From the NCBI RefSeq assembly GCF_002192455.1, contig NZ_CP021744.1, positions 8,022,501 to 8,086,500 on the forward strand: a stretch of DNA of 64,000 nt. Reading direction: 5' to 3'. Numbering within the stretch: the first letter of the stretch is position 1; each line of letters opens with the position of its first letter. This DNA is from Streptomyces albireticuli. GTDB lineage: Bacteria; Actinomycetota; Actinomycetes; Streptomycetales; Streptomycetaceae. The notes under the pieces were generated by a model. It was not told where the DNA came from, did not search any database, and was given only the letters and a program-made list of their open reading frames with translations. Shown here piece by piece: positions 43,976 through 52,390 of the stretch. The translations under genes were made by a program, and so were the position numbers.

Positions 43976-45404
43976 TGCCCGCGCGGCTGCTGGTCGAGGC
44001 AGGCGTCGTATCGGCTGCGGACCGCGCGTTGCGCGAGGCGCTGGCGGGACGGCCGCTGGTGAGTGCCGAACGGTTCTGCGGCTCCCTGCGCACCGCCTAC
44101 GCCGGACCGGGCCCCGTCGAGGCCGCACGGCCCGCGGTGGCGGTCGGGTGCTACCCGGGGTGGGCGGCAGCGGCACCGTGCTCGGTGCTCGCCGCCGAGG
44201 GGCGCACCGGTGTGCGGGGCCCGGGCCAGCGCCGGTCCTGGACGGACGCCCTCGACGGCCCGGCCCGTGCACTGCTGGCCGGACTCGCCCGGCCGCCGGT
44301 GATCTCCGCCTGGTACGCCACCGACCGGCTCCGCGCCTGGGCGGGCCTGGGCGGCACGGTGGCGGCCATCGACGGGCGGCTGCGGGCCCATGTTGAGGAC
44401 AAGGCCGCCTTTACCGCGCTGCTGACGGCCGCCGGAGTGCCGCAGCGCATGCGTGTCCCCGCCGTCCGCATCGACGGGAAACTGCCTGCCCTGATCGAGC
44501 TCCGGCGCATGGTCGGCTCGCAGCGGTTGGTCGTGCAGTGCGGGGCCGACTCCGGCGGGCGCGGCACGAGCTTCGTCACCACCGACGCCGACCTGGAGAA
44601 GGCCGCGCGGCTGCCGGGCCCGTACCAGGTGGCGGCGTTCGTGGCCGGCTGGTCCTCGAACACCACCGTCCTGACCGTCCCGGCCGGCCACGGGGCCGCC
44701 GTCTACGTCGACCGCCCGTCGCACAAGGCGGTCGGGGTGGCGGAGGCGGGGATCGGGGCGGGCAAGAGCGCGGGCAACGACTGGTCCAGGCCCTGGCCGG
44801 CCCGCGCGGCGACCGATCTGGTGGACGCCGCGGTGAGGGTCGGTGAGCACTTGTGGCGTGAGCACCGGGTGGCGAGTCTGTTCGGCCTGGACGCTCTTCT
44901 CACCGGCGACGGCGCGGTGATGTTCAACGAGATCAACCTGCGCAACCAGGGCACCACCGAGGTCTCCGGCGTCAACCAGCAGCTGCGCGGGCTGCCGCCC
45001 TTCGCCGTGGCGCACCTGACGGTGCTCCTGGGCGGCCGTGCCCCCTGGCTGCCCGCGGCCGACGACTTCAACGCCGCGACGATCGCCACCGCCGTACGGA
45101 GCGTGCCGGGACCGTACTACCTCAAGCTGCGCCACCGGGGGCACACGCCCGTCCGCGTGGCCGGGCTGCGGGGCCCGGGGTCTACCGGATCACCGGCGGG
45201 CGCCTGGTCTGGGTCCGGCCCGGCGCGCACCCGGCGGACGCGGACGCCGACGCCGGCGAGGTACTGCTGGCCAGCCTCCCCGACGCGCGCGTGGTGTGCC
45301 TGCCCGGCGCCGAACTGGGCACCGCCGAGGCCCTGACCACCGGATGCGGGGCGCCGTTCGCCGAACCGCACGCCCTGTCCTCCTCCGGCGGCCGAGCCGG
45401 CTGA
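43975..45404 (+). CDS. ATP-grasp ligase, one-base frameshift near the end
   Basis: With one base added near 45171-45182, the gene encodes about 476 residues. It starts MPARLLVEAGVVSAADRALR at ATG 43975, behind GGGAGGG. The ATP-grasp fold is seen as HVEDKAAFTALLTAAGVP, then LVVQCGADSGGRGTSFVT (ATP-binding loop), and LDALLTGDGAVMFNEINLRN (metal-binding Glu and Asn). The tail reads GVYRITGGRLVWVRPGAHPA in the restored frame and ends at TGA 45404. Such enzymes join a carboxylate to an amine or thiol through an acyl phosphate. The paired micro-ORF upstream and immunity-type genes downstream suggest a peptide-related role, but this is inference. Confidence 0.75.
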
Positions 45405-45502
45405 TTCGCTGTGCGGGGCCGGTAGCGTCGCCACCGCGTGCGCCGGAGCCGCCGAGCGGCCGGCTGGGCGCCGGACACCGCGGGAGGGGTGTGTGATATG
45501 CG

Positions 45503-46148
45503 GTGAGAGTGGACCGGTCGGATGCTGTTGCCCTGGTGCAGCGGATCATGAACGCGGACTGCACTGCGGAGAGTGAGGTGGCCGGCTGGCTGGACCTGCT
45601 CGAGGGGGCCCTGGGCTGCCCATCCGGCTGGGAGTCCGAAAGCACCGACCCCTACTTCCCAGGCGACCATAACGAGGTCGACGTGTGGTGGGCCGAGTAC
45701 GAGCGCGGTCTTCCGGTCCCTGACGACTGGCCGCGCCTGCCCGACGAATCGGCAACAGACCATCTCGATGCCTGGCGCCGCGACTTCCTGGACTTCCTCG
45801 ACCGTGAGGGGCAGCGCCGCTTCCCCGTCACTTGGGAAGCGGCTGCCAAGGTATGGGCGGCCCGCAACCGCACCCGCAACGCCCGCGGGCTCCAGCCCGG
45901 CGAGGAGCGACTTCGCCGAGTACCTCGGCGAGCACGAAATCACCGTGGTGCGCCACACGGCCGAACCGGCATCCGTCACAGCGTGGCTGCTGCGACAGTT
46001 CGACCATCTTGCCGAGGCCAGCCCGATCCTCGTCGTCTCCCGGGCCGCCGAGGACGGTCGCTGCGGGCTGCCTCGTCGTCGGGTACGAGGGCACGAGGGA
46101 CGCTCAATCATAATCAACTACTTCGACCCGGTGGAGTGGAAGCCATGA
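45503..46148 (+). CDS. Immunity-type protein, frame broken
   Basis: The N-terminal part, VDRSDAVALVQRIMNADCTA then EVAGWLDLLEGALGCPSG, looks like the E9imm/bacteriocin immunity helix pair (LV.rIMnaD...E...wLd.LE.a.gCP). Further on is NEVDVWWAEYERGLPVPDDW. Near 45907 the frame changes; the next stretch reads DFAEYLGEHEITVVRHTAEP, FDHLAEASPILVVSRAAEDG, and ends GRSIIINYFDPVEWKP with a TGA that overlaps the next ATG. A short section near 46063-46093 makes better sense in a third frame (GCLVVGYEG). The gene may be whole with sequence errors, or two fused immunity genes in decay. Confidence 0.45.
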
Positions 46149-46405
46149 ACTGGCCCGATCCAACATTGAACGCAATCCAGAGCAGGGAGGACCTGGCCGA
46201 TTTCCTGACCGAACTGGCAAGAAAAGTCCGCGAGGGAGACCTGTCCGTGGAAAATGCCACTACAGACTCCTTCGTCGACTCCGCCGGGCGTTGGGCAAGG
46301 TCGATGGATGGGTTCTTTATGAACGTAATCAAAGAACCTGTACCAGAAACTCCTGACTGGAGCATGATCGCTGCGATCTTTCGGGCTGCACTCGTCTACG
46401 AATAA
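46145..46405 (+). CDS. DUF7660-like putative immunity protein
   Basis: An 86-residue protein: MNWPDPTLNAIQSREDLADF, then LTELARKVREGDLSVENATT, FVDSAGRWARSMDGFFMNVI, and the end PDWSMIAAIFRAALVYE. The pattern of an opening SREDLxxF, a mid WxxxMDGFF and a closing PDW...A..F.AA.VYE is that of DUF7660 proteins, which are often found among polymorphic-toxin immunity genes. It overlaps the upstream gene as ATGA. It probably neutralises a toxin by direct binding. No toxin gene is seen nearby. Confidence 0.65.
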   Translation: MNWPDPTLNAIQSREDLADFLTELARKVREGDLSVENATTDSFVDSAGRWARSMDGFFMNVIKEPVPETPDWSMIAAIFRAALVYE

Positions 46406-47030
46406 ATCCCGGCAACGGTGCTCCAACTTGCAAACCGGCCAAGAAGGTTCACCGGATTGACAACTGCTCGGGCCCGGCACCACAGCTGGAATCGCGGCAA
46501 AAGCGGGCCGCAGGGTGAGGCCAGCACCAGCGTCATGCTGATGACCGACCCAGGCTGCGCACCCCGGCCGTGGACCTGCACCCCGATGCCGACGCCGCTG
46601 AGACGGTCCGGCAGCAGACCCTGACCGCGTACGACAGCGGGCCGCACGGAAGCCTCCGTGCGGCCCGCTTGCGCACCAGGGCAACGTGGGTGAGCCGGGG
46701 TCTCCAGGCCGGAACCAACTTGAAACTACGGCTGGCGTCCAGCGCCAGCACTCCGGCACTGTCGGCCGGACCGAGAACGCCAGATCGGCGTCTTCGCCGC
46801 CTACGCCATTACCCGGGGCCACGCCCTGGTCGGCCACGACAAACCGCTGAATCGGCTGACACCGGCCGCCAGCCACCCGCGACGGGCAGCGGTACCTGCT
46901 CGGCCCGGTCGGGTCGCCGGACAGCCTCGCGGCCGACAAGACACCCCATGCAGCTATCGGGTCAAGCGGCGGGGGCAAGTGGGGGTTTCGTCGGCGGGGT
47001 GAAGGCGGTGGTGAGGTTTGATCCCCGGGG
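46406..47030. other. Gene-free stretch before the IS3 element
   Basis: About 620 bases with no supportable gene, apart from a strong hairpin at 46636-46669. Scattered short frames could be remnants of toxin or regulatory genes, but nothing is recognisable. Confidence 0.4.
46636..46669 (+). terminator. Strong hairpin, probable terminator
   Basis: Perfect 15-base arms (46636-46650 and 46655-46669) with a four-base loop. It lies about 230 bases past the DUF7660-like gene and is followed by TT, so it may end that transcript. Confidence 0.6.
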
Positions 47031-47044
47031 GTGGACACCGGGTT

Positions 47045-47944
47045 TCATGCGACGAGTGACAGCGTATGTGATGTGGTGAGTTGTTGTTCGAACTCGGCTG
47101 GTGTGAGGTAGCCGAGGGCGGAGTGACGGCGGCGCTGGTTGTAGTAGGCCAGCCAGCGGAACAGCTCGAGTCGGGTCTGTGCTTTCGAGGTCCAGCGGTG
47201 TCCGTGGAGCCACTCGCGCTTGAGGCCCTGGAAGAACGACTCGGCGAGGGTATTGTCGTAGCTCGAGCCGACCCGGCCCATGCTCCGGCGGATGCCGTGG
47301 CGGCGGCAGATCTCGGCGAAGGCGGCCGCGCTGTATTGGGAGCCCCTGTCCGTGTGGAAGACGACGCCGTTCACCTGGCCGCCGCGGGCGGCGACGGCCA
47401 TCTCGATCGCGTCGGTGACCAGTGAGGTGCGCATGTGGTCAGCGATCGACCAGCCCACCACCCGCCGCGAACAGATGTCGATCACCGTGGCGAGATAGAG
47501 CCACGTCGCGCCGACGGCTATGTAAGTTATGTCGCCGCACCATCTGGTGTTCAAGGCGTCCGCGGTGAAGTCGCGCATCACCAGGTCCGGCGCGGGCGGC
47601 GCGGTCCTGTCCGCGATCGTCGTCCGTTTCTTCTTCCGCAGGTGCCGGCCGACTATGTGGTTGACCCGCATCAGCCGCGTGACGCGCTTGCGGTTGATCC
47701 CGTGCCCGCGGGCTCGTAGTTCGGCATGGACGCGCGGGGCGCCATAGGCACCACCATGTTCGGCGTGGATCTCATGGATCTCGGCCACGGTCCGTTTCTC
47801 CTCGGCCCGGCGCTCGGCACGGGCCTGAGCGGTGGCCAAGTGCCGGTAGTAGCCGGCGCGGGACACCCCGAGCACGCGGCAGACCCGCTTTACACCGAAG
47901 TCGGTGCGATTGTCGGGGATGAAGTCCCAGCGGCGGGTCTTCAC
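47045..47944 (-). CDS. IS3-family transposase OrfB (integrase catalytic part)
   Basis: About 299 residues with the retroviral-integrase-type DDE fold. The first Asp is in RWCGDITYIAVGATWLYLAT, the second in VNGVVFHTDRGSQYSAAAF, and the Glu in SYDNTLAESFFQGLKREWL. An N-terminal HTH_21-type segment (RVCRVLGVSRAGYYRHLATA; GAYGAPRVHAELRARGHGIN) is present. Translation may begin at GTG 47944, overlapping the OrfA stop, or OrfB may be fused to OrfA by a programmed -1 frameshift as usual in this family. Confidence 0.9.
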   Translation of the reverse strand: MKTRRWDFIPDNRTDFGVKRVCRVLGVSRAGYYRHLATAQARAERRAEEKRTVAEIHEIHAEHGGAYGAPRVHAELRARGHGINRKRVTRLMRVNHIVGRHLRKKKRTTIADRTAPPAPDLVMRDFTADALNTRWCGDITYIAVGATWLYLATVIDICSRRVVGWSIADHMRTSLVTDAIEMAVAARGGQVNGVVFHTDRGSQYSAAAFAEICRRHGIRRSMGRVGSSYDNTLAESFFQGLKREWLHGHRWTSKAQTRLELFRWLAYYNQRRRHSALGYLTPAEFEQQLTTSHTLSLVA

Positions 47945-48288
47945 TTCACCTCCCGAGCGAAATAGGCGGCTGCCCGGCGCAGGATCTCGCGCTCCAGCTG
48001 CCACTCTTTCTCCGCCTTCAGCAGCCTGGCGTTCTCCGCCCGCAGCCGGGCCAGCTCCTCCACCGCGCTCACACCGACGTCGCGGCCCTCGGGCTCCGCC
48101 CGGGCCTCGTCCTTACGGACCCACGTCCGCAGTGACTCCGCGGTGATGCCGAGGTCCGCGGCCACCGCCGCGTACGTGCGCTTGCCGGCCGCGGCGCGGT
48201 AGAGCGCGACGGCATCCTTCCGGAACTCCTCCGGATACGGAGACTTGCGTCCCACCTGGACATCCCTCCCTGGACCATCAAGATCCAT
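47941..48288 (-). CDS. IS3-family transposase OrfA (DNA-binding part)
   Basis: About 115 residues starting MDLDGPGRDVQVGRKSPYPE at ATG 48288. The HTH is KRTYAAVAADLGITAESLRT followed by WVRKDEAR, then a leucine-zipper helix ELARLRAENARLLKAEKEWQ ending LEREILRRAAAYFAREVK, the standard IS3 OrfA layout. It overlaps OrfB by four bases (GTGA). Confidence 0.9.
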   Translation of the reverse strand: MDLDGPGRDVQVGRKSPYPEEFRKDAVALYRAAAGKRTYAAVAADLGITAESLRTWVRKDEARAEPEGRDVGVSAVEELARLRAENARLLKAEKEWQLEREILRRAAAYFAREVK

Positions 48289-48341
48289 TGTCCGGGTGTC
48301 CACTCCAAAGGATCAGCCTCAGTCGACACAAGGAGCCGCGC

Positions 48342-48980
48342 ATGGACAGGGAGAGCGGAGGCAAGGAGCCCGCTGAGGCGGGCCGGCGCCCGCTGAGGCG
48401 GGATGCGGAACTCAACCGCCGACGCATCCTCCAGGCCGGCCGTGACGTTTTTGCCGCACGCGGCCTCCAGGCCACCCTCAACGACGTCGCGCACCACGCC
48501 GGCCTTGGAGTCGGCACCGTTTACCGGAAGTACCCCGACAAACAGACCCTCGCGGAGGCCGTCTTCGGCGAAGAACTCGACGAGATCGCCGCGATGGCGC
48601 GGGAGGCCCGGGGCGAGGACGACGCCTTTGCCGCCCTGGCCGGTTTCCTGGAGCGGGCTCTGGCACGAGCCGCGCACAACCGCGGACTGCGTGAACTGAT
48701 GCGCCAGGACACTGTCGAGGGTGCCGGTCCTGCCCGGGCGCGGCAGGAGATCACATCGCACTGCGAGCATCTAGTGGCGCGGGCCCGTGCCCAGGGCATG
48801 CTGCGCGATGGCGTCACCGAGGCCGACATCGCACCGATCGCCGCGATGATCGACGCTGTTCTGGCGCTGCCCGGCGAACACCCCGCAAAGATGTGGCGAC
48901 GCTATCTGGCGATCATCCTCGACGGGCTCCGCGCCCACCCGTATCAGACGCCGCTGCCCAGCCCTGGAAGAGCAGGCTGA
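48342..48980 (+). CDS. TetR-family regulator
   Basis: A 212-residue TetR protein. The HTH reads RRRILQAGRDVFAARGLQAT, LNDVAHHAGLGVGTVYRKYP, then DKQTLAEAVFGEELDEIAAM. The ATG at 48342 follows AAGGAG by seven bases. The C-terminal half matches the SbtR/TetR_C helical ligand domain in outline. The IS3 element lies directly upstream (ends 48303), where the promoter and a divergent target gene would usually be. Its expression may now depend on the IS. Confidence 0.88.
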   Translation: MDRESGGKEPAEAGRRPLRRDAELNRRRILQAGRDVFAARGLQATLNDVAHHAGLGVGTVYRKYPDKQTLAEAVFGEELDEIAAMAREARGEDDAFAALAGFLERALARAAHNRGLRELMRQDTVEGAGPARARQEITSHCEHLVARARAQGMLRDGVTEADIAPIAAMIDAVLALPGEHPAKMWRRYLAIILDGLRAHPYQTPLPSPGRAG

Positions 48981-49194
48981 CTCTGTCCATCTCAGCCAGG
49001 ACCGCCATGGACTGTCCAGATCAGCTGTCAACTGAGAGTCGCTCAAAGAGCCCTGCGGCAGGGCGGCATCGGGGCCTCGGCCAGAGGTGACTCTCGCGGT
49101 CGTCACGAAACGACTCCCGCACTGAAGATACGAAGCCAGGCATCCCGGTTACATCCGCTCCGCTCCGCACCGTTCCGGGCGAAGACCTGCCTGG

Positions 49195-49650
49195 TCACAG
49201 GCGGGTGGTGAACCTGCCGTCGGGCAGTTTCCGCAGCCAGCCGCGGTCGGTCAGTCTGACCAGCTTCCCGCGCAGCGGTTCCAGCTTGGCCCGCGCGCTG
49301 ACGTCCATGCCCAGCACGTCGCCGACCTGCCGGGCCATGACCGTTCCAGCAGCCTGCCGCACGGCGGCAAGGATCCGCTGATAGTCCGGCGGGAGGATGG
49401 CCTCCTCCATGCCCGGCGTGCGGTGCGGGATCAGCATCACCGCCCGGCCGCCCACCTGCCCGGGCATCGGCGCGGCCGAGGCACGCTCGTCAGCGAGCTG
49501 CTCGCTCATCCGCTCAAGGACCCGTTCAGCCAAGGCAAGCTTGTCCCGCTCGGCCCGCGCCTCCGCCAACTGCTCGGCCAGCTGTTCTTCGAGTTCGTCC
49601 AGTTCCGCACGCCGTGCGGTGATCCGTTCCAGCAGCTCGGGATCCAACAT
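49195..49650 (-). CDS. Unknown coiled-coil and winged-helix protein
   Basis: A 151-residue protein, MLDPELLERITARRAELDEL at the start, with a long coiled coil (LEEQLAEQLAEARAERDKLA, ERVLERMSEQLADERASA). It then has a Pro/Gly linker and a C-terminal winged-helix-like part (RILAAVRQAAGTVMARQVGD, PLRGKLVRLTDRGWLRKLPD). Proteins of this form are frequent near insertion sequences in Streptomyces and may be small regulators. The start was chosen by the conserved opening; no clear ribosome site is seen. Confidence 0.6.
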   Translation of the reverse strand: MLDPELLERITARRAELDELEEQLAEQLAEARAERDKLALAERVLERMSEQLADERASAAPMPGQVGGRAVMLIPHRTPGMEEAILPPDYQRILAAVRQAAGTVMARQVGDVLGMDVSARAKLEPLRGKLVRLTDRGWLRKLPDGRFTTRL

Positions 49651-49991
49651 GCACCGGATCGTAGAAGGCCGCCTGGCCACAGCGAGCAGGAACCGGCGAA
49701 CCGACCGCGCTGACAGACGATCTACCCCTCAGACTGCCGCCCACGACCAGCGCGAGCACCCCGAGAGCCAGTCACACCAGCCCTTTGACCTGCGACTTCA
49801 AGTTGGCGGTGGATCAGTGGCCCCCACCCGCCCGTCCATGCGCTCCGCCTTGACGGCACGCGCACAGGGAGGCGGGCAGGGCGGCCGTAGCGGCCACCGC
49901 CTCGTACGCCTGCCCTCCCGGCACACCGTCCGCCCCCTTCCTGGTTCCACAGCCCCGTGGCTCAGGCCCTCGACGCGCGCCCGCGGGCGGC
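49651..49991. other. Intergenic stretch downstream of the assembly-line operon
   Basis: About 340 bases between the end of the minus-strand aminotransferase-like gene and the start of the coiled-coil protein gene. No gene or clear terminator was seen. Confidence 0.4.
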
Positions 49992-51278
49992 TCACGGATG
50001 GCGGGACGCCGTACTCCGCTGCGCCGGGGACCGAACGCCGCGGGCCGTGGGCCGTCGGCCGCGCCGTGTCTGTGGCGCGCCGCTCACCGTCGCCAGCAGG
50101 CGGTCCACGTCCGCAGGCGAGTTGAACCAGTGGCAGGAAACCCGGATGCCGCCCATGCCGCCCGCGTAGCGCACGCTCACGGCGACGCCCGATGCCGACA
50201 AACGCTCGGCGAGGGCGATGTCGGAAGCGTTGTGTCCCGTGGTGAAGGTGACGATGCCTGACCGGTGCTCGACCGCCCGCGGGGTAACGATGTGGACGCC
50301 CGTCCGTAGGAGCCCCTCCAGGAGGTGCTCGGTCAGGGAGAAGACGCGCGCCCAGACCTCGTCGATGCCGTGGGCGAGAAGGAGGTCCACCGCTGCGGAG
50401 AGCCCGATGCCGCCGGGGTAGTTCGCCGTTCCTCCGGTTTCCCAAGCCCGTGCGTCGTCGGTGTAGGTGAACTCCTGGAAGGGGTCGGTATCGGGCCGCA
50501 GGAAAGCCTCACCCCAGGTGGCCGCCGGTGGGTTCGCCGCGAAGAATCCGTGCAGAGGGCGGTTCAGACGGGGGCGGATGCCGGGGGACAGGTATAGGAA
50601 GCCCGTTCCGAAGGGTGAGTTGAGCCACTTGTGGCCGCTGCTCACGAGGACGTCCACGGGAGTGCGCGACACGTCGAACGGCACCGCTCCGATGTGCTGG
50701 GCGCCGTCCACGAGGAGCATGATGCCGCGCTCGCGGCACAGCTCGGAGATCGACGCGATATCGGCGCGGAAGCCCGTGGTCCACTGGACGGAGCTCAGCG
50801 CCAGAGCCGACACGTGGAAATCGAGGTACCGGTCGATCGTGTCGACGGTGATACTGCCGTCCTCATGAGGGATCCTGCATATCTTCACACCTCTGCTTTC
50901 CAGCTGTGACCAGGTGACACCCATCTGGATGTACTCGGTCTCCGGTACGGCGACCACGTCTCCCGAGGCGAGCGGAAGCGCGAGCGCCGCGGTGTTCAGC
51001 GCATGGGTCGCGCTCTCCATGAGGGCGATGTCCCGCGCCTGCGCGCCGATGAGCTCGGCCACACGGGGGCGCGCCGCGTCCCGCGCCCGGTTGAGGCGGC
51101 CGTGGTGGGCCGTGCCCGAATCGGGCGGGACCTGGTGCACCTGGTCGACGAAGTCGCGCACGGCCCGCACGGCGGTCCGGGGAGCGATGCCGATGCATGC
51201 CGTGTCGAGATACGCGGCCTGCCCGACGGACGGGAACTCGGCTCGTACGGCCCGCTGAAGGGCCTGGTGGAGGGCCAT
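49992..51278 (-). CDS. PLP-dependent class V aminotransferase/desulfurase-like enzyme
   Basis: A 428-residue fold-type I PLP enzyme. The start is MALHQALQRAVRAEFPSVGQ at ATG 51278, two bases after the hydrolase stop, with GGGAG upstream. Cofactor residues are seen: MESATHALN for the phosphate cup, LLVDGAQHIG (D191) for the pyridine nitrogen, and SSGHKWLNSPFGTGFLY (K217) for the Schiff base. The sequence is of the isopenicillin-N-epimerase/NifS-like class V group. In this operon, after a thioester reductase that gives an aldehyde, amination is a sensible role; racemisation, lyase or desulfurase activity are alternatives. Confidence 0.85.
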   Translation of the reverse strand: MALHQALQRAVRAEFPSVGQAAYLDTACIGIAPRTAVRAVRDFVDQVHQVPPDSGTAHHGRLNRARDAARPRVAELIGAQARDIALMESATHALNTAALALPLASGDVVAVPETEYIQMGVTWSQLESRGVKICRIPHEDGSITVDTIDRYLDFHVSALALSSVQWTTGFRADIASISELCRERGIMLLVDGAQHIGAVPFDVSRTPVDVLVSSGHKWLNSPFGTGFLYLSPGIRPRLNRPLHGFFAANPPAATWGEAFLRPDTDPFQEFTYTDDARAWETGGTANYPGGIGLSAAVDLLLAHGIDEVWARVFSLTEHLLEGLLRTGVHIVTPRAVEHRSGIVTFTTGHNASDIALAERLSASGVAVSVRYAGGMGGIRVSCHWFNSPADVDRLLATVSGAPQTRRGRRPTARGVRSPAQRSTASRHP

Positions 51279-51280
51279 GG

Positions 51281-52390
51281 TCAGCTCCCGTCCACCGCGC
51301 CGGACCGGCGGTGTTCGTCGAGGAACCGGACCACGGGGCCGAACACGTCCAGGGCGGCACCACGGCCGATGATCGGGTCCATGTGGCCGTACCCGGGGAC
51401 TTCGACATAGCGGATGTCGAGCTGTGGGAACCGCCGCGTCAGGACGTCGTAACACAGCTCGTTGGAGTCGAGCCAGATCTTGTTGTCGCTGCCGGAGACC
51501 AGCATGACGGGGCAGTCGATGCGGTCGGCGTGGTCGAGGGCGTTCTCCGGCAGACGGCCGTAGCGGTGGCCACCGGGGTTCCAGCGCACCACGGAGTGGG
51601 CGAGCTCCATGCGCCGCAGGTGCGGCAGCACCCACGTCGGCAGCGTCCCGAACAGCTCGGCCAGCCGATCGTGGGTGATCTTGTCGAGGTTCTCGTGCGC
51701 GAAGAGCGACGCGCCCGTGCCCCAGGCCGAGTTCTGGAGAATCTGGCAGGTGGGGTCGTCGCAGTCGGCGGACAGGGAGGCGAGCGCGAACACCGGGGTG
51801 TACCGCGAGCGCAGTCCGACCTTCTTGAAGTCGACCGGGAGATGGGCCCAGCGGGTCCGCAGCAGCTCGCCGCCCAGGTGCAGGCGCAGCCGGGTCCTGC
51901 CGCTGACCTTCGGCGTCATGAACACGCCTTGTGCGACCACGCCGGCCAGCCCGGGCACCAACCCGGCGGTCATGCTCATCGACAGCGATATCGCGCCGAG
52001 GCAGTGGGCGACCACGAAAAGCCGGCGCTCGCCGATCCGTCCGCGGATGTACGCGACCGCCTCGGGGATGTCGAAGAGCGCGACGTCGTCGAAGGAGTAG
52101 CGTTCCCGGCGCTCGTTGTGCGGCAGCCGGCAGCTGCCCCGCCAGTCCAGCAGCCAGGGTTCGTAGCCGGCGTCGAGGAGCACGTCCACGAGGTTGCGGG
52201 TCTCCGGGAGGGTGAAGATGTCCGAGGACGCCGTGAGGCCGTGGAGCAGCAGCACCGCGGGCCGGTCGGTGCCGTCGGCGCCGTCGGCGGCGATCCGGCA
52301 CAGGCCGAGCTCGGCGCCGTCGGACGCCTCGAACGGGATCTGCTCGATCGTGGCGCCGTCGAGCTGAATGTGGAGCGGCCGTAGCGTCAT
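51281..52390 (-). CDS. Alpha/beta hydrolase with Cys at the nucleophile position
   Basis: A 369-residue alpha/beta hydrolase. Oxyanion loop VLLLHGLTASSDIFTLPETR, nucleophile elbow VVAHCLGAIS (C130 where Ser is usual), acid near VSGSDNKIWLDS, and His in VPGYGHMDPI. The Cys-containing elbow is known in hydrolases linked with GMC/cholesterol oxidases, whose domain relatives also appear in the neighbouring protein. The ATG at 52390 overlaps the TGA of the upstream gene as ATGA. It could act as an acyltransferase or hydrolase on the released or carrier-bound product. Substrate unknown. Confidence 0.82.
   Translation of the reverse strand: MTLRPLHIQLDGATIEQIPFEASDGAELGLCRIAADGADGTDRPAVLLLHGLTASSDIFTLPETRNLVDVLLDAGYEPWLLDWRGSCRLPHNERRERYSFDDVALFDIPEAVAYIRGRIGERRLFVVAHCLGAISLSMSMTAGLVPGLAGVVAQGVFMTPKVSGRTRLRLHLGGELLRTRWAHLPVDFKKVGLRSRYTPVFALASLSADCDDPTCQILQNSAWGTGASLFAHENLDKITHDRLAELFGTLPTWVLPHLRRMELAHSVVRWNPGGHRYGRLPENALDHADRIDCPVMLVSGSDNKIWLDSNELCYDVLTRRFPQLDIRYVEVPGYGHMDPIIGRGAALDVFGPVVRFLDEHRRSGAVDGS

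Larger units (their letters stand above)
47031..48303 (-). mobile_element. IS3-family insertion sequence
   Basis: A 1.27 kb element with two overlapping frames (OrfA, OrfB) on the minus strand. Its ends carry inverted repeats: GTGGACACCGGG at 47031-47042, and the complement of GTGGACACCCGG at 48292-48303. Both ORFs look complete, so the copy could be active. I found no clear target duplication. It sits 38 bases upstream of a TetR start codon. Confidence 0.85.

Noticed and set aside
51279..52301. N-terminal extension of the PLP enzyme frame to 769 residues
   Set aside because: The extra 340 residues read antisense-like basic sequence over the hydrolase gene. The ATG at 51278 with a ribosome site is the real start.
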